A stretch of 64,000 bases of DNA from Membranipora membranacea (Eukaryota; Bryozoa; Gymnolaemata; Cheilostomatida; Membraniporidae): assembly GCA_914767715.1 (NCBI GenBank), contig OU612065.1:4340001-4404000 (forward strand). Reading direction: 5' to 3'. Shown here piece by piece: positions 51,401-63,941 of this stretch (position 1 is the stretch's first letter; every line of letters begins with the position of its first letter). The notes under the pieces were generated by a model. That model searched no databases and was not told where the DNA came from. It saw only the letters and a program-made list of their open reading frames with translations. The translations under genes and the position numbers were made by a program.

Positions 51401-54400
51401 GTAAAACAGAACTTTTATGACACAGATCTATTAGTAAAGTAAAATCTCAGTCAGACCTAGTCCGGTCACCAAAATTAATCTCACTAGATCACAACCAGTC
51501 ACTCTGCAATGTGAAGAAGTAGGGTCTAGCCACTAAACCATATTTTATTTCCAGTCGCCTAGTGTGACCCTGGTGTGACAGACTGAAACACACAAGACAT
51601 AACAGACCCAACTATCTCAAATACTTTTTTCACTTTAGGTTTTACAGTAAATGGTTGTAGTAAATGGTTGTCATATTGTCATTATTAGCAGCTACCTACA
51701 TTTAGTCTAGCCACAGGTTTTGTTAGTCTTGTTTGGCCGCACCTCTCAAACAAAACTGAGACTATGTTAAGATCCCAATCCTTATACACTAACAAGATCG
51801 ACTTTATTTAATAAATCATATTAGGGTTTATTTAACACTGCAGCCCCTACGATCCCACCTCAAGAATAAAATAAGTTTTTGATGCCTTCAAAACATACAA
51901 CCATGTGATGGCTCGAAACCTTAGTGCCAATAGTAATGATATATTTCAGGTAGGTCATTGTCCTACAGCGCAACACACGACACAACGACATGGATCATAG
52001 TTCATTCTTGCATGAAAAAAACAAAAGGGTTGGGATTTAGTTCAGTTTAGTATCTTTGTGGGCCTAGTCCTTTCACTTGCAGTGTGTGTGGCTCTCTAGG
52101 CTCACTAAGATTCTCTATTTACTTATTAAAACCCTCCCTGTTAAAACCAATACAAAGACCAGCACCAGTCTGAGAATGATAATATGAAGGCTAGTATGTG
52201 CACTGGATGTAAACACCTAAAATTATAGAATCAAGCTAGAATCTAGTTAGACATGCTGCATTGTCCTGGTCCAGTGATTTTTCATCAAGACTGCTGGCAG
52301 ATATTGATACTGGTACTGTAACACTAATATTATTCAGTCCACAAAATCTAATGATTGAGATTTATAGTGCAGTTGTACTATATTCTACAGCAATCAATCA
52401 TCTTAATTACAGCCTTCAATTGCGTTGAAGCCTTGAACTAACAACATCTGCCGAGTAGGTGAAAGACTGGGCAGTGATGCTTAGAGTTCAGACATTGGAA
52501 TGCTCTGTCAGTTCTATCATAGGTATTGCATTCCGGATCTTACACCGCAATTGCAGATAATAGTACATCGTAGGGCATAATATATAAAACTCATGACTTC
52601 CTTATGGTTGAAAACACTGATATGACTTTGGCATGGAATGTACTTTTATAAAAACCAAACACGCAAATGAGCCCCATGACTGTCGAGGCATTTCAAATGC
52701 AGAAACAATCCAGCCAGTTTTTGTGAACTTAGAGAGAAGTATCTAAGTGCCTGAGTGGTGCAGTCCGCAGCGATGACAGAATTTATGTGAGCAGCTAACA
52801 TACATTGTTCCTCTCTTGATATCGCCAACAGTTCCCGATGCACATGCAGTGTAACTCTTGACACACAGTTTAAGGGGTTTGAATGGTTTCAAATGAATTT
52901 TGGGCATTTTTCTACATTCAAACTATAATAAAAGGGTCATCTAGGGGACAGGACTAGTGGTGGTGAACGTACTCCACTATAAGCCCGGATGGATAACATT
53001 ATAGCAGCCAACAGCGCACACAAGTCTTGTGCCACAAGTTACTCAGCAAATTCATGTATCTACTAAACACCTAATGCAAGAGACTAAACAAATAACAATT
53101 TAACAGTTTAACAGAATTACTGACTGTCCTTCCTCATCCATCAAGAAAAAATAACAGAAATTGTAAATATTGTCTTGGCTTTCCTGCTCATTTTTGGGTT
53201 GCAGATAGAGATACAATTTTGACTCCTATGGATTATCTGCAGTTTCGTAGGTGTCAACGCTACTGTGCTTATACAGCGGCCTTTTAAAGGTATAATTTTA
53301 CCAATGGTGGTACCAGACAGATATCTACGTAGGATGTTGTTTCCACAGCAAGCAGTACTATATCTAAATTCAAAAGACATTCTTACTTTCTGCTATAGAA
53401 GCAGGTCCTATCATAACCAATCATATCAGAAACTTTAACTTACAGCTTGCGACGTTTCTTAGGATGACGGAGGTCAATCGCTTCAACTTGAGCCAAGGTG
53501 GTTTTATAGAAGATGTTTCTATGAGACATCATTATCAATACCAAGCAGACTGGGAGTGATTTTGAGTGTCATGTCCTAATCCTAACATGAGTTGTCTATC
53601 AATTTTGGTAAAGTACTAGCAATCAATCAGCAGATTCATCTGATGTAGAGTGAGACTGGAAGCTGCCTTTGCTGGTGAAAGAAAAACTTCTCAGTGAAAA
53701 AGTCTGTAAATATTGGATTTTCTGATGGCTCGCCTTTATATGAATAACTAACAAACTGTACAACCTCAAAAAAATCCCTGGTTTCAACACAAATACATAG
53801 GTTGATGCAGCCAACTCAGACAACTCACTATATTATCCCAATTTAGTGATATCAGAAGAGATTTGATATGTTTCCCAGAACAATAATCTATTAGATGACG
53901 GTCTGGCTGCTTCACTAATCTCCCTTGTGTATCAAGTGAGCAGGTAATGTAGACTTCCCTGCTTATCATTGTGAGGTAGTAAAGTAAGGGGGCATAATGT
54001 TTAAGATGTCCAGTACTTTTTCCAATGTATAACTAGAGCAGCAGTGATGAGGTCAGTCACAGGGTCATTGACTGGTAGCTTTTCTATACTTACCAGTTAA
54101 CCTATGGGGTTGGTTCTAAATTATCATAGTATTACGAGTAATGAGAGAGTGCATGTGTCCGCACCATAGCAGATCTTACCACAAGGTGGCAAAAACAATC
54201 TGCTGCATGGAAGGAAAAATGAGCAGACAATGATTCACCCAAGGAAATCTTACCCAATAGCACTCTTGACCAATTTGGGGAGTCGACCTACTTTTATTAA
54301 TCCTGCTTTATTGGCATCAATGCTATCATTCCTTGTCATACTCCCTGTGATGAACATACTGACACAAAGTAGGAACTAATATTTTATATCTTGGCTTTAA

Positions 54401-56379
54401 GTATCACCTCGGATAAAGCCCTTAGAAACATTTGAAAAAGGTTACAACACCAGAACTGTAACAGCCCAGCCATCCACTGTTGAATAATTTATGATTTAAT
54501 ACTTATACATCCTTTCGTAGACCTGTGTTATTTAGAACTGGGAAGTGTAGAACAGGGAAGAGAAAAAAGAGCTATTTTTTCAGTTTTTTGATGTCACATC
54601 TTAACGCATGATTCTTTTTACTGTACTAAGCCTAAAGTTATCATCTTCGCAATGATGGATGGTTTGACAGCCACGCATAGATACATAAAACAGAATTTAT
54701 GCTCTCAGCCTGCCAGTTATCCCAGCATTCCTCTCATAGGGGCCTGCTGACCGACTTCAGTATTACCACATGTATTACCACATATACACAGTATTACCAC
54801 ATATTGATCTCAATTTGCTGATACAAATTTATTGTGGGTTTGATGATATTTCAACCAAACCCTTTACAGTAGGTAGAAAGCTAAATTCTCATCAGACGGA
54901 ACCATCATTTTCAAATCGCCAACAGGAGCTCATGCATCACATGGCCGTTTGATTGATAGACAAATAAATTGTAAGAAAGCACTCCAGATATTAGCAGTAT
55001 GTCTGGCCCTATGTATGGGATGTACCCTATAGGTGGATAAAGTTTCTGCCCAGGGATGTTAAGTGCGAATGTGGTTGGGCAGCCATGACAAAAACGAGAA
55101 ACAAATTAGGTATCAAGTTTGATGATTTAAATGATGATGCCAAGATTCTTCGACAGCACTCAAAGACTGGCTAACGCAACATATTCATTATTGGTCTGTG
55201 TGAGAACATTTCACAGCACCAAAGAAGTCGGTCACTTGTTACTGCCTATGAAACGGCTAGTAACTAACAGTGACATTGCCAAATGTGCAGACAACTCCAA
55301 AGAAGACAGAAACATATTATTTGTTTTAACTAGGAGTTTGTCCCCAACTCCATGGTTTCAAAAGTAAGTTGACTTATTACAATCCATTACGAGGCTTCAT
55401 AATAGTTGGACCACTGAAGCAAATTGCTGCAAACTTGTATTATAGTTACAATGAGAATTCAAATCCAGAAAAGATATACCGTGTATCATATGCATGATAC
55501 GATACAGTCAAGGACAGTTAAAGGACGATACCGTAAAATAAAATTTCTTAAACGATGCAAAGCTTTAAATAGATCAATCTTTATATATCTGATGCACAGC
55601 AAGCCCTTAAAAGCGTTCGGGATGGCGATCGTGGCCGTAGGCAGTCCTTAACGACCGCCTATGGCCACGATCGCCATCCCGAACACTTTTAAGGGCTGGC
55701 TGTGATCTGATGTAGCTAAATGGATTCGGAAAACGGCATGATGACAACCCAACGCATGATGACACAAGTAATGGCCTTTCAAATGATGACACGAAAGGAT
55801 AATATGTACAAAGATGGTGAAATACACTCTGATCTAACTAAACTAATCTCCAAAAGCTGAAACAGGCAGCAAAAAAATCGAGACAACCAGATAACATTTG
55901 TTATCATATTCCTCAGTACCATATTAATTTGAGAAGCTTTAACCAAATAAAGAGTTGTCTCCCCCTTATTTACAAGAAGATAACTTCACTAAAGTGTATG
56001 GTCACAAAAATATTAGCTCATTCTCTTTTCAGTCTTAGGATATTTAGAAATGAACACCCTTCATATCATAAGCTCAAATATATTTAATTTTACCATCTGT
56101 TTTGGTGGTCAATGAACCAGATGTTTGACGCAAAAAAAACAACATTACAGAATTCAGGTATATCAACAATAATATATTGAGTTACATGACTTTGTGACAA
56201 ATGCATCACCTTGAATAATATTCAATATTGAGGTGAGTCCGCAGACAGGAGAAGAAAATTTTGGAAATTTTTGTGAAATAGATGGAGAAACAAATAAAAC
56301 ACAGGTAATACTTACAGGTTTGATTGCTTCTCGATACAGTCCTTAGTATTGTCTGCCATGGTCTTGAGATAGTCAGGTG
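42416..56379 (-). CDS. Nuclear receptor, NR1 class (HR96/DAF-12/VDR-like)
   Basis: Ten coding exons: 56359-56316 (exon to 56379), 53518-53444, 50881-50716, 50201-49974, 46918-46708, 46469-46405, 45627-45472, 45201-45151, 43626-43507 and 42913-42416. They give 1614 bases and 537 residues with consistent phases. The DBD (about 170-236) has all eight zinc-binding cysteines, P-box CESCKA, FFRRNA, and the C-terminal extension MKKEYIL followed by LKKRKRL, most like DHR96/DAF-12. The LBD begins by about residue 333 (FIPFIKLIPAYDELKRM, DDQVILIK = helices 3-5), has LFAEDRPGL around helices 8-9, and ends with an AF-2 helix PLLQELLFD (524-532). Before the DBD are PKKRRK (34-39), a Gln/Pro/Glu-rich tract and KKERRRR. 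It is likely a ligand-regulated nuclear transcription factor; ligand unknown. The first exon is open upstream of ATG 56359, so the true start may be further 5'. A second possible start, ATGATG at 53533-53528, would give a shorter form. Confidence 0.9.
47030..47172. mobile_element. Pogo/Tigger-like MITE remnant
   Basis: Starts taccgtaaaacctcacctat with aagtcaccggacttataagtgaatc and ends caccgtgtcttataagtgaatc; between are tandem copies of caccccacagctataaga. Ends of the 'CCGTAAAACCTC..TATAAGT' kind are seen in pogo-like DNA transposons, but the class assignment is from general resemblance. It lies in the intron 5' of the receptor DBD exon. The stretch 47173-48430 has nothing else supported. 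Confidence 0.5.
48425..49150 (+). repeat. Long-period degenerate direct repeats
   Basis: A unit of about 250-300 bases is repeated. gaagtacacttgacctg.catgtt stands at 48668 and 48951, gcgttggcNtttgtttatg at 48834 and 49086, and a segment like gtactttctctaa..tggaattcccagc at 48431, about 48865 (weak) and 49113. This is a tandemly duplicated sequence of unknown nature in a receptor intron. The bases 49151-49973 contain only short AT-rich ORFs. Confidence 0.7.
50882..53443. other. Receptor intron, no other feature
   Basis: AT-rich intron between the second and third coding exons of the receptor. I see no repeat pair, retrotransposon signature or extra exon with family resemblance. The same is true of 53519-55594 in the next intron. 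Confidence 0.45.
55595..55704. mobile_element. Small foldback (family F1), copy 2
   Basis: Arms of about 48 bases (cacagcaagcccttaaaagc ... and ... cacttttaagggctggctgtg) enclose agtccttaacgac. The arms contain a GC-rich core (ggcgatcgtggccgtaggc). Homologous to 14591-14672. It lies in the first coding intron of the nuclear receptor. Confidence 0.9.
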
Positions 56380-58414
56380 CTGCAATTCAATGTCTATAAT
56401 ACAAATGGATCAGTCACAGCAGAGCATAAAAACTTATTTACACGGAAATGATTAATGTACCAAGGCATCTTTTTGACCAAAAGTTACTGCCTTTTCATCA
56501 TATAATATGATAGTCCATAGTCATTCATTTTGATACAACATTTGTTATGTTTTGCCAATAAAGGTTTTTTGTATTCTAACAAAACAACAATGGAAGATCT
56601 ACTGAGGAAACTTCTAGATTGCACAAGACTATGGATCCGACCCAAAAAAGTATACAGTACCATTGCAAGTACCGTAAAGTTATTTATCATTCCATTTTGA
56701 ACGGTTTCAATAATGTGTGGATAGATACTGTTTATGAGTCAGGATGCTGTCTATTTTATATCTCTGGTACTGTTGCTAAACTCTAGCTATAATCCAAGAA
56801 CAAAAATTCACTAAGGTTAAAGTGATACTCATCCCCAATTCCTTCAAAATTCATAAAAACCCATAAGCAGGATTGTAAAGGCAAGGAGTATGGGACAGTG
56901 AGAATGACAATACATGTACTTCTAAGATATAAGGTGTTTGTATTTACAATCTATCAAAATAACAACAGTCAAACACAGATTGGTAACAAAAAAACAATGA
57001 AGTGTTAAGCTTGAGTACACATTATATAATGTACATTATTGTCTATCGATCGATGTGTCAATAACTAAGACCTTTTTTTTCTGCATCAAAATTTGGATGA
57101 TATCTAGTCCAACAGAGTACCGAAACAAGGAGACCCACACCTTGCTGAAATAATATACATTGATTTTTTCTAGAGGAGGTAAAAAGGTGTAACATTGTAT
57201 AGAAATTTGTGATGTCAACAACTTAACGCATAAATGAGCTAAAGAATTGACATTTCATTACATTTAACAGAAAACACTCTCGCCTTGAATACCATACTTT
57301 TGATTCCTAACGCCATTCTTTAGTTCCATGGAACCCTAAGAGCACACCAAACTGATAACAAATCAGAGAGGAACATGATTTTAAAGTTGAGTAAAACATC
57401 AAGGGGGTTCCACACAATATGTTTCATAATCACTAGGCCTACATCACTCACCAAAAAAGCTTTATAAATCATCCAACAATAGTCAAGAATCTAGTCCGAG
57501 CAAAACTTATTTTTTACTAGCTAGCTCATGACCTTGCCGTGACAATCCTAATGAGGTTGTCATTTATATCAAAACTAAATACATCACTTCGTCTCCAGTA
57601 AAATATGGTTTTGTTAGCATGAGAATCATGAAGGTTTGTGTTGAATGCTGGTTATCTTTTATAGGCTAGGTGGCCGGCTTGGAACATGCGGTCACAGCAT
57701 AGGATATACTCTGTGATGCGGTGTCATAATCCTTATAAATAGTCCTCATAATAACACATTATGATCTAATTTTGAAACTGTGCAACAGTGCAAGGAAACA
57801 GTCAGAAATATCTAAGGTGAGAAAAATGCCAAAGCTGTAATATACGACACCAAAGACCTCATACAATCAGAGTATCTGTCACTCCCCCAGCAGAGAAATG
57901 CGCATTAGAATGTCTATTTTCACAATTACAGTGGTCATGGCCCTTCCTAAATCTTTTTCAAAGTGACACTGCAGTAACTGTGAAAATATTTTTATAACCT
58001 TATTTTGACAGAGGATCTTATGTACACCACTGCCTCTATAGTAATCAAGGCCTTATCTAAAGATAGAAGGGGACTCACTCTTGAGCAGAGACCTTTAATA
58101 AGGAGGATGACCTTGGCCTTACACTTCACAACATTGATCGAAACTAAAATTCACAAAAATTAAAGCAATTTTATTATTAGTGGAGTCTCACGAGGACCTA
58201 GAGACTAGCATCATATTTGTCTTTTGAAAGGTCTCCTCATGTTCACAATCCTTCAATCTCTCATTCAGTGACGTTTTAAGTTACAACCAACCATGGCTTT
58301 GAGCATCCTCATCACAAGAGCTTCAGCAGATATTTAGTTTTCTGTATTATCCGCTCTTGCTACATCTCATCATGACCATATTGGAAAATATTACTAGTCT
58401 ACTTAAAAATGTTA
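56380..58414. other. Upstream of receptor first known exon
   Basis: AT-rich sequence without a supported exon, repeat pair or RNA gene. If upstream receptor exons exist near 60.8 and 63.9 kb this is intron; otherwise it is the promoter side. Confidence 0.4.
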
Positions 58415-58926
58415 TAGACAGTTTTCTGAGCTCTGATTTAGGCCTCAATTCGGAGTTGTCCTCTCTCCAGTTTGGTACTTTTAACCCACGCCGCATAGGA
58501 AAAACGTGCTAAAAAGAGGGTTATCTTGATAACCGCTTATAGTAGGATAAAAATTATTTTTGATTCATAATCTGCAGCATCAAAAACTCATATGGATAGA
58601 GTTTGGGAGATAAGTTTAGTATTTGGATAGTCAATTAAAGCATTTTCTGCCTGTTTTGCGGACCATTTGGCAGAATTTTTCATGAGTTTCATCACTAAAA
58701 TTAAGGTTTATCAACATTCAAGCCTCCAATGATTTGGAAACCCTGTCTCACAGGGTTTTCAATGGTGCAGAATCTGAATCAAAACTCATTTTTATCGTAA
58801 CATATGCGGTATTCAAGATAACCCTCTTTCAGCAGGTTTTTCCTATGCGGCGTGGGTTAAAAGTACCAAACTGGAGAGAGGACAAATCCGAATTGAGGGA
58901 TAAATAAGAGCTCAGAAAACTGTCTA
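58415..58926. mobile_element. MITE with terminal inverted repeats of about 118 bases
   Basis: The left end 58415-58534 (tagacagttttctgagctct ... aaccctctt) is complementary to the right end 58809-58926 (... gagctcagaaaactgtcta) with few mismatches, including aacccacgccgcatagga. The ends lie next to TA, compatible with a TA target duplication. The internal 270 bases have no ORF. A non-autonomous DNA transposon. Confidence 0.9.
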
Positions 58927-60787
58927 TTCATGTCATTGTGTCACATCGCACTTCTCCAGGGTTATTCAACCATGGGTGGTTCCTGTTCTCACCTTATGCT
59001 AATGAGCAAGAGGTAATACACAAAATATGTGTGTACCCAGTCCGGATGGGGCGCTGGGCAGAATGATCAAAATATGAACATGGAAAATCTGCGACGTTAT
59101 CAAGAACGTACTTACAACAAATTTTATAAATATATATAGATTCAAATCTGTGCTTTTAAGTGTCATCTGTGCGTATTTGGCCCCAACTAAGTGTCACTCA
59201 AAAATAAGGAGTCATTTTATATGACCCACAAAAAAATCATGTCTTAAATCCTCTTAAATAATCATGTCGGGCATCCTTAACCCAATAGTAATTAATAGTA
59301 GATAAAATAGCCTGACATGGTCGGACAACTCCAATGCAAAGATTTGCCCTACACACTGATAGCCACTATATATATATATATGAATGACTCATTGTCCACG
59401 GTTTTTATGGGCACAATAGTGGGATATATAATATATGACACTTTATTGCACAAATGTGTGTATATATATATATATATAAACTATACCGGTAAAGAGCCTA
59501 GGATGGTGCTGATTGCAGTCACGAAAGCAATAAGACTCGAGGACCACATGCAATCAAATTTCTGGTAACCGAAAGGAATGTTGCTTTGGCCATAGAGCAA
59601 TTTTATCTCTTGACTGCTTGCTTGTATGAGAAAAGTGTCGGATTTCTAAGCCCTCATGGTAGTGCACCATGTGTGTAACTGGGCATATGATTTTCAGAAA
59701 CATATAAATATGTCCAAGCAAAGCATATTTTGTGGGACTTTTCTAAAGAACTGTTACATCAAATAGCGTAAATGTAGACAGGACTATACATTTAGTAAGT
59801 CATCTCTGCATGATGGTCAATGAATACATTGATAATTGCTAAAGCTCATGACATATACACCAGATTACAATGTATGAAGTCTGAATGCCCTGCTGTGCAA
59901 ACAAATTGCCTTGGTATACATGTTTATATTATAACCTAGTAAGGTCAATAAGTGCATAATATACTCAATGCTGCCAAAGTGGTTGACAAGAAACAGGGGT
60001 TCCTGTTTGGGTGGCAGAGGTTTTTTTTTAAATTATTTAACAGGATATGTAGCCTTATCTTCCAATATTTACTTCATAGGACCAAGCTTATAAGCCTCTG
60101 CTTGGACTACCATAATGTAACGTAATTCTTGGGCCTGACAGATCTCGAGGTTCCCGACATTCTGGTAATGCAGCAATCAGCTAATTTCTACCTATTACCT
60201 TACACATTCTAATTTCACAGACATCTACCACAACATCAAGCATTGATTAGGGTGACATCAGTGTTCTAGTCGATGAAATCAGTTTACTGATAAAGAGCTC
60301 CCCAAACTGAGCAAAAAAGTCATACAACACTCACTATCTATGACAAATATTGACTAGACTGACTCTAGGCTTGAGGTTGCTAGCATGCATCCTTGCCAGT
60401 GCATTCGGCCATGAGCAAATGGCAAGGGAAAAGTATACAATACCATGCCTCTGACTCACTACTGACTACTCACAGCATATAAGTGAGTGTGTCAATCAAT
60501 GATGATAGTAAGTAGTGGTGTTCATTTTGAAAATTTGATGGACTAGCCTTCTCACTTGATTAATTTCTATTATTTTTATCATATTGACCACCAAAGGGAT
60601 GCTCCCTAACAATTTATCCTTAATAACAACTAAATTTCAATGTAAACACACAGTCAAGATCAGTGAGTGAGTAAATACAACGTAGAACATTTTTTTCAGG
60701 GTAATAATTAATAAAGACACACAGTCACAGACAGTGAGTGATTGTGACAACAGACATAATAATCAAAAAATGATTCTACTTACTGAC
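58927..60787. other. AT-rich spacer with TA microsatellites
   Basis: Contains (TA)n tracts at about 59365-59382 and 59458-59478. No exon, RNA gene or repeat pair could be supported. Confidence 0.45.
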
Positions 60788-60831
60788 CTTTTCCTCTTTA
60801 TCAAGCTCAGCAATAGTGATGGTCAATCTTC
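60788..60831 (-). other. Candidate coding exon
   Basis: A 44-base minus-strand segment, open in one frame (RLTITIAELDKEEK), has an AG before it and GTCAGT after it. Its two-base lead fits the one-base overhang of the candidate at 63942-63960, giving a continuous frame. It may belong to an upstream gene or to 5' exons of the nuclear receptor, but its phase 0 end does not join the receptor exon at 56379 directly. Too short to identify; chance is possible. Confidence 0.25.
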
Positions 60832-61452
60832 CTTCAACACAGGCAGAGTGGCAATGTTTTATGGTTATCCTTATACAGCAAAGCAATACCAGAGAGTGAT
60901 ACCATGCCAGCAATGAACTAGATTATTGAAGCTCTCTTGACTTTATAAGTCAGAGAACAGAAACTGCCATAAAAGTAATGAGACTTGTGGTAAGTAGACC
61001 TAGAATCAAATCTAGTAATGCTATTACGGGGCACATTTCAGTGTGAATAGACTAATCAGTGATATTTACTTTTATTCAAGTTTAATCCCTCTAACAGCAA
61101 AATAAATATCTCTGAACCCAGGCTACTGAAACTTATGCGAAACTAACTATATCCTCACTGAGCTCATTAGTCAAAGGAGAGAATTGAAAACAGAACAGTA
61201 ATTTAATATAAGCCACCAAAATATACCAATCCAATGAAGTATTGAAATATGAACTATTTCTGAGGGAGTGCATTGGCGAGAGATTTCAGGTGCAGATTGA
61301 TTATCAAGAATATAATATATGCTTATCAATATCATTGTGTGATATTTGGCTTATGGCCAAAGCTTGTCCAAAGACTGTACTGTGTGTAGGTAGTAGGTAG
61401 AAGTAGTGCTAAACTAACTTACTTATTTATTAGCTAATAATGCTATACCGTA

Positions 61453-61560
61453 AGCATGGGCCCCTGGGACTTACATGTCTTTACTTTGCCAATGTCCACT
61501 ATCAACCACCCAAAAACACCTGGGTGGTTGATAGTGGATATTGGCAAAGTAAAGACATGT
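61453..61560. mobile_element. Palindromic element (family F2), copy 2
   Basis: Near-perfect palindrome: gggcccctgggacttacatg ... atgtccactatcaaccaccc, a short turn (aaaaacacc), then gggtggttgatagtggatat ... aagacatgtatt. The same sequence in a looser form is at 26634-26851. It abuts the large foldback that follows. Confidence 0.9.
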
Positions 61561-63214
61561 ATTGTAGCCGCGTGGTTAATGTCCGACTCCATGATGAGTG
61601 GTTAAAACTTAGTCAAGCATACGGCGGTTATAATAAGGGCATGGTTTCCAAATTCTATACCGTAAGGTCGCGTATTGTAACCACGTGGCTTGTTGGTGAA
61701 CAGGCCTGGATTAATTTAGGAAACAAAACACAGATTTTAGCCATATCACACCAGCAAGCCCACTGTCATTTAACCACAATATCTAGCCGCTCAGGCAATA
61801 TAATGATCAAGAAATGTGCACACTATGTGTTACATGCTAATGCCCTCCCACCACACTGCACAGACCTGACCACAGCCCACAGCTGTCCTACTTACTTCTA
61901 CATAACAAAACATTATGATACATTTCTGTCTGCCATAATAATAAGCATCGCATCAATTGGTTGGAGAAGAAGAATGCTTATTGGTTAACTATTGGTCAGA
62001 ACGTTTCTAATTGGATGATAATTTTATGTAGTTGTAACAAGGCAAACAACTGCAAGGTCATTACAAGGTCAATACATTTTATATGTCTCTTCTGAGGTCG
62101 GATATTGATAATAAAAATAAGAGATATATAGGCGATGCTAGCATGTTACAACTGAGTTAGTATGTATGTTCACTCATTAGCCGCCTGCCTATAGAATTTG
62201 GAAACAATGCCCTTATTATTACCGCGGTATGCTTGACTAAGTTATAACCACTCATGGACATTAACCATGCGGCTACAATACGCGACCTTACGGTAGGCAG
62301 GCGGCTAATGAGTGAACATACATACTAACTCAGTTGGGTCACAGACAGCAGGTCACTGACAGTTGATTTGATGAGTTGCAGCCTTGTGTGTATGTGGTTT
62401 GTGATATTGTGGTGAAGATGTGAAGCTGCGTATGAACCAAGTTATCGCAGCTTCGGTACCCGCCAAATGCGTTGCTCAGATGAGTCACTTGTCTCTCATT
62501 GGTCAGAATATAATATTCTGACCAATGAGAGAGAAGTGACTCATCTGAGCAACGCATTTGGTGGGTACAGAAGCTGCGCAGCCTCGATAACTTGGTTCAT
62601 ACGCAGCTTCACATCTTCACCACAACAAACACAAACCACACACACACAAGGCTACAACTCATCAAATCAACTGTCAGTGATCTGCTGTCTGTGGTTGGGT
62701 ACCACTCAGTTGTAACAAGCTAGCAGCGACTATATACCTCTTATTTTTATTAACAATATACGACCTCAGAAGAGATATATAAAACTGTTGAGCTCAATGT
62801 ATTGTCCTTCAAGGTCAAGCAGTTGTTGCCTCGTTACACCTACATAAATTTATCATCCAATTAGAAACGATCTGACCAATAGTTAACCAATCAGCATTCT
62901 TCTTCCCCGCAAGTCGATGCCACTTCTTATTATTAATTGCGGACAGAAATGTATCAAAATGTTTTGTTTTGAAGAAGTTAGTAGGACAGCTGTGTGCTGT
63001 GGTCAGGTCTGTGCAGTGTGGTGGGAGGGCATAAGCATGTTACATATAGTGTGCATATTTCTTGATCATTATATTGCCTGGGCGGCTAGATATTGTGGTT
63101 CAATGACAGTGGGCTTGCTGGTGTGACATGGCTAAAATCTGTGTTTTGATTCCCAAATTAATCCAGGCCTGTTCACCAACAAGCCGCGTGGTTACAATAC
63201 GCGACCTTACGGTA
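61561..63214. mobile_element. Giant foldback element of about 1.5 kb with nested insertion
   Basis: The ends taccgtaaggtcgcgtattg (61658) and caatacgcgaccttacggta (63195-63214) are complementary. The arms stay complementary inward (for example caggcctggattaattt and aaattaatccaggcctg) to a centre near 62511 (gaatataatattc). The left arm is about 150 bases longer because 62157-62328 interrupts it. That insert has its own TIRs (about 35-41 bases, ttagtatgtatgttcactca) and encloses a complement of 61565-61665. Mirror-image ORFs near 62339-62715 are products of the palindrome. No transposase was found. Confidence 0.85.
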
Positions 63215-63231
63215 CTGCTGGCCTGAGGCTT

Positions 63232-63301
63232 ACTCCAAAACCTGGGTCTCTGGCAATGTTTGACTGCCCCCTTTGAGCTTTGGTTGGAGACTGAGTACCA
63301 A
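63232..63301. mobile_element. Foldback (family F3), copy 3, half
   Basis: ttactccaaaacctgggtct, then ggcaatgtttgactgcccc and ctttgagctttggttgg match the left half of the elements at 27164 and 28009. The right arm is absent. Confidence 0.8.
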
Positions 63302-63941
63302 CAAAAAAAATAGAGAGATGGAACTATAAGAAAAATCAGTTCCTACTGGATTTGTAGAAAAGAATTGTGTGAAAATGTCCCTTTTTAATCAGATATCATA
63401 TTATCAAGATTCCTCAATCGTACTATAACACTACAGATCTATTCTATATGTGTGCATAACTGTTAAATTGAATTTGATTGATATCCAAGATATTGCAAAA
63501 TTTTTCGAAGCATTTTTAGACTCGGAGAGGCTATTACCCACAAAGAAAGATGTCCACTTAGACCATTGATCTTAATGCCTTGCATTTATTATGAATACTG
63601 GATTTCTGGAGGTCATTGGCTGTCAATACTAAAGTTTATTGACCTTTACATGAATGACTTAAAGCTCTGAATAACTTTGGTCATTCAATTAGCCTGGCCG
63701 ATACGTTTTGAAACAACCAATTCGTAGCCAGCACTTTGCTCAAAATCCTCTTCCATTGGTCTTTCAATTATCAATATTCGTTCCCAAATGCTCAGAATAT
63801 ATATAGTTCCATTTAAGAATTAGTGACCTTGAACAATACCTATGGAAGGTCTTGCCCACTTTGCAAGGAGCAAATAGATTGGTATTTTTGCAGTTTCTAA
63901 TAATGAAAAACCTCCTGACTCGCTCTACCTGAAAACATTAC

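Noticed and set aside
53141-53380. Minus-strand ORF of 79 codons near receptor exon 53518-53444
   Set aside because: It lies downstream of that exon's splice donor, in the intron, and has no family resemblance.
61440-61988. The longest plus-strand ORF of this region, 182 codons
   Set aside because: It runs through an F2 palindrome and into the arm of the giant foldback, is low in domain-like pattern, and is best explained by chance openness in a repeat.
62339-62715. Two ORFs on opposite strands encoding nearly the same peptide (MRCSDESL.SHWSEY)
   Set aside because: They are the two arms of the large palindrome centred near 62511 read from either strand; there is no splice structure or family resemblance.
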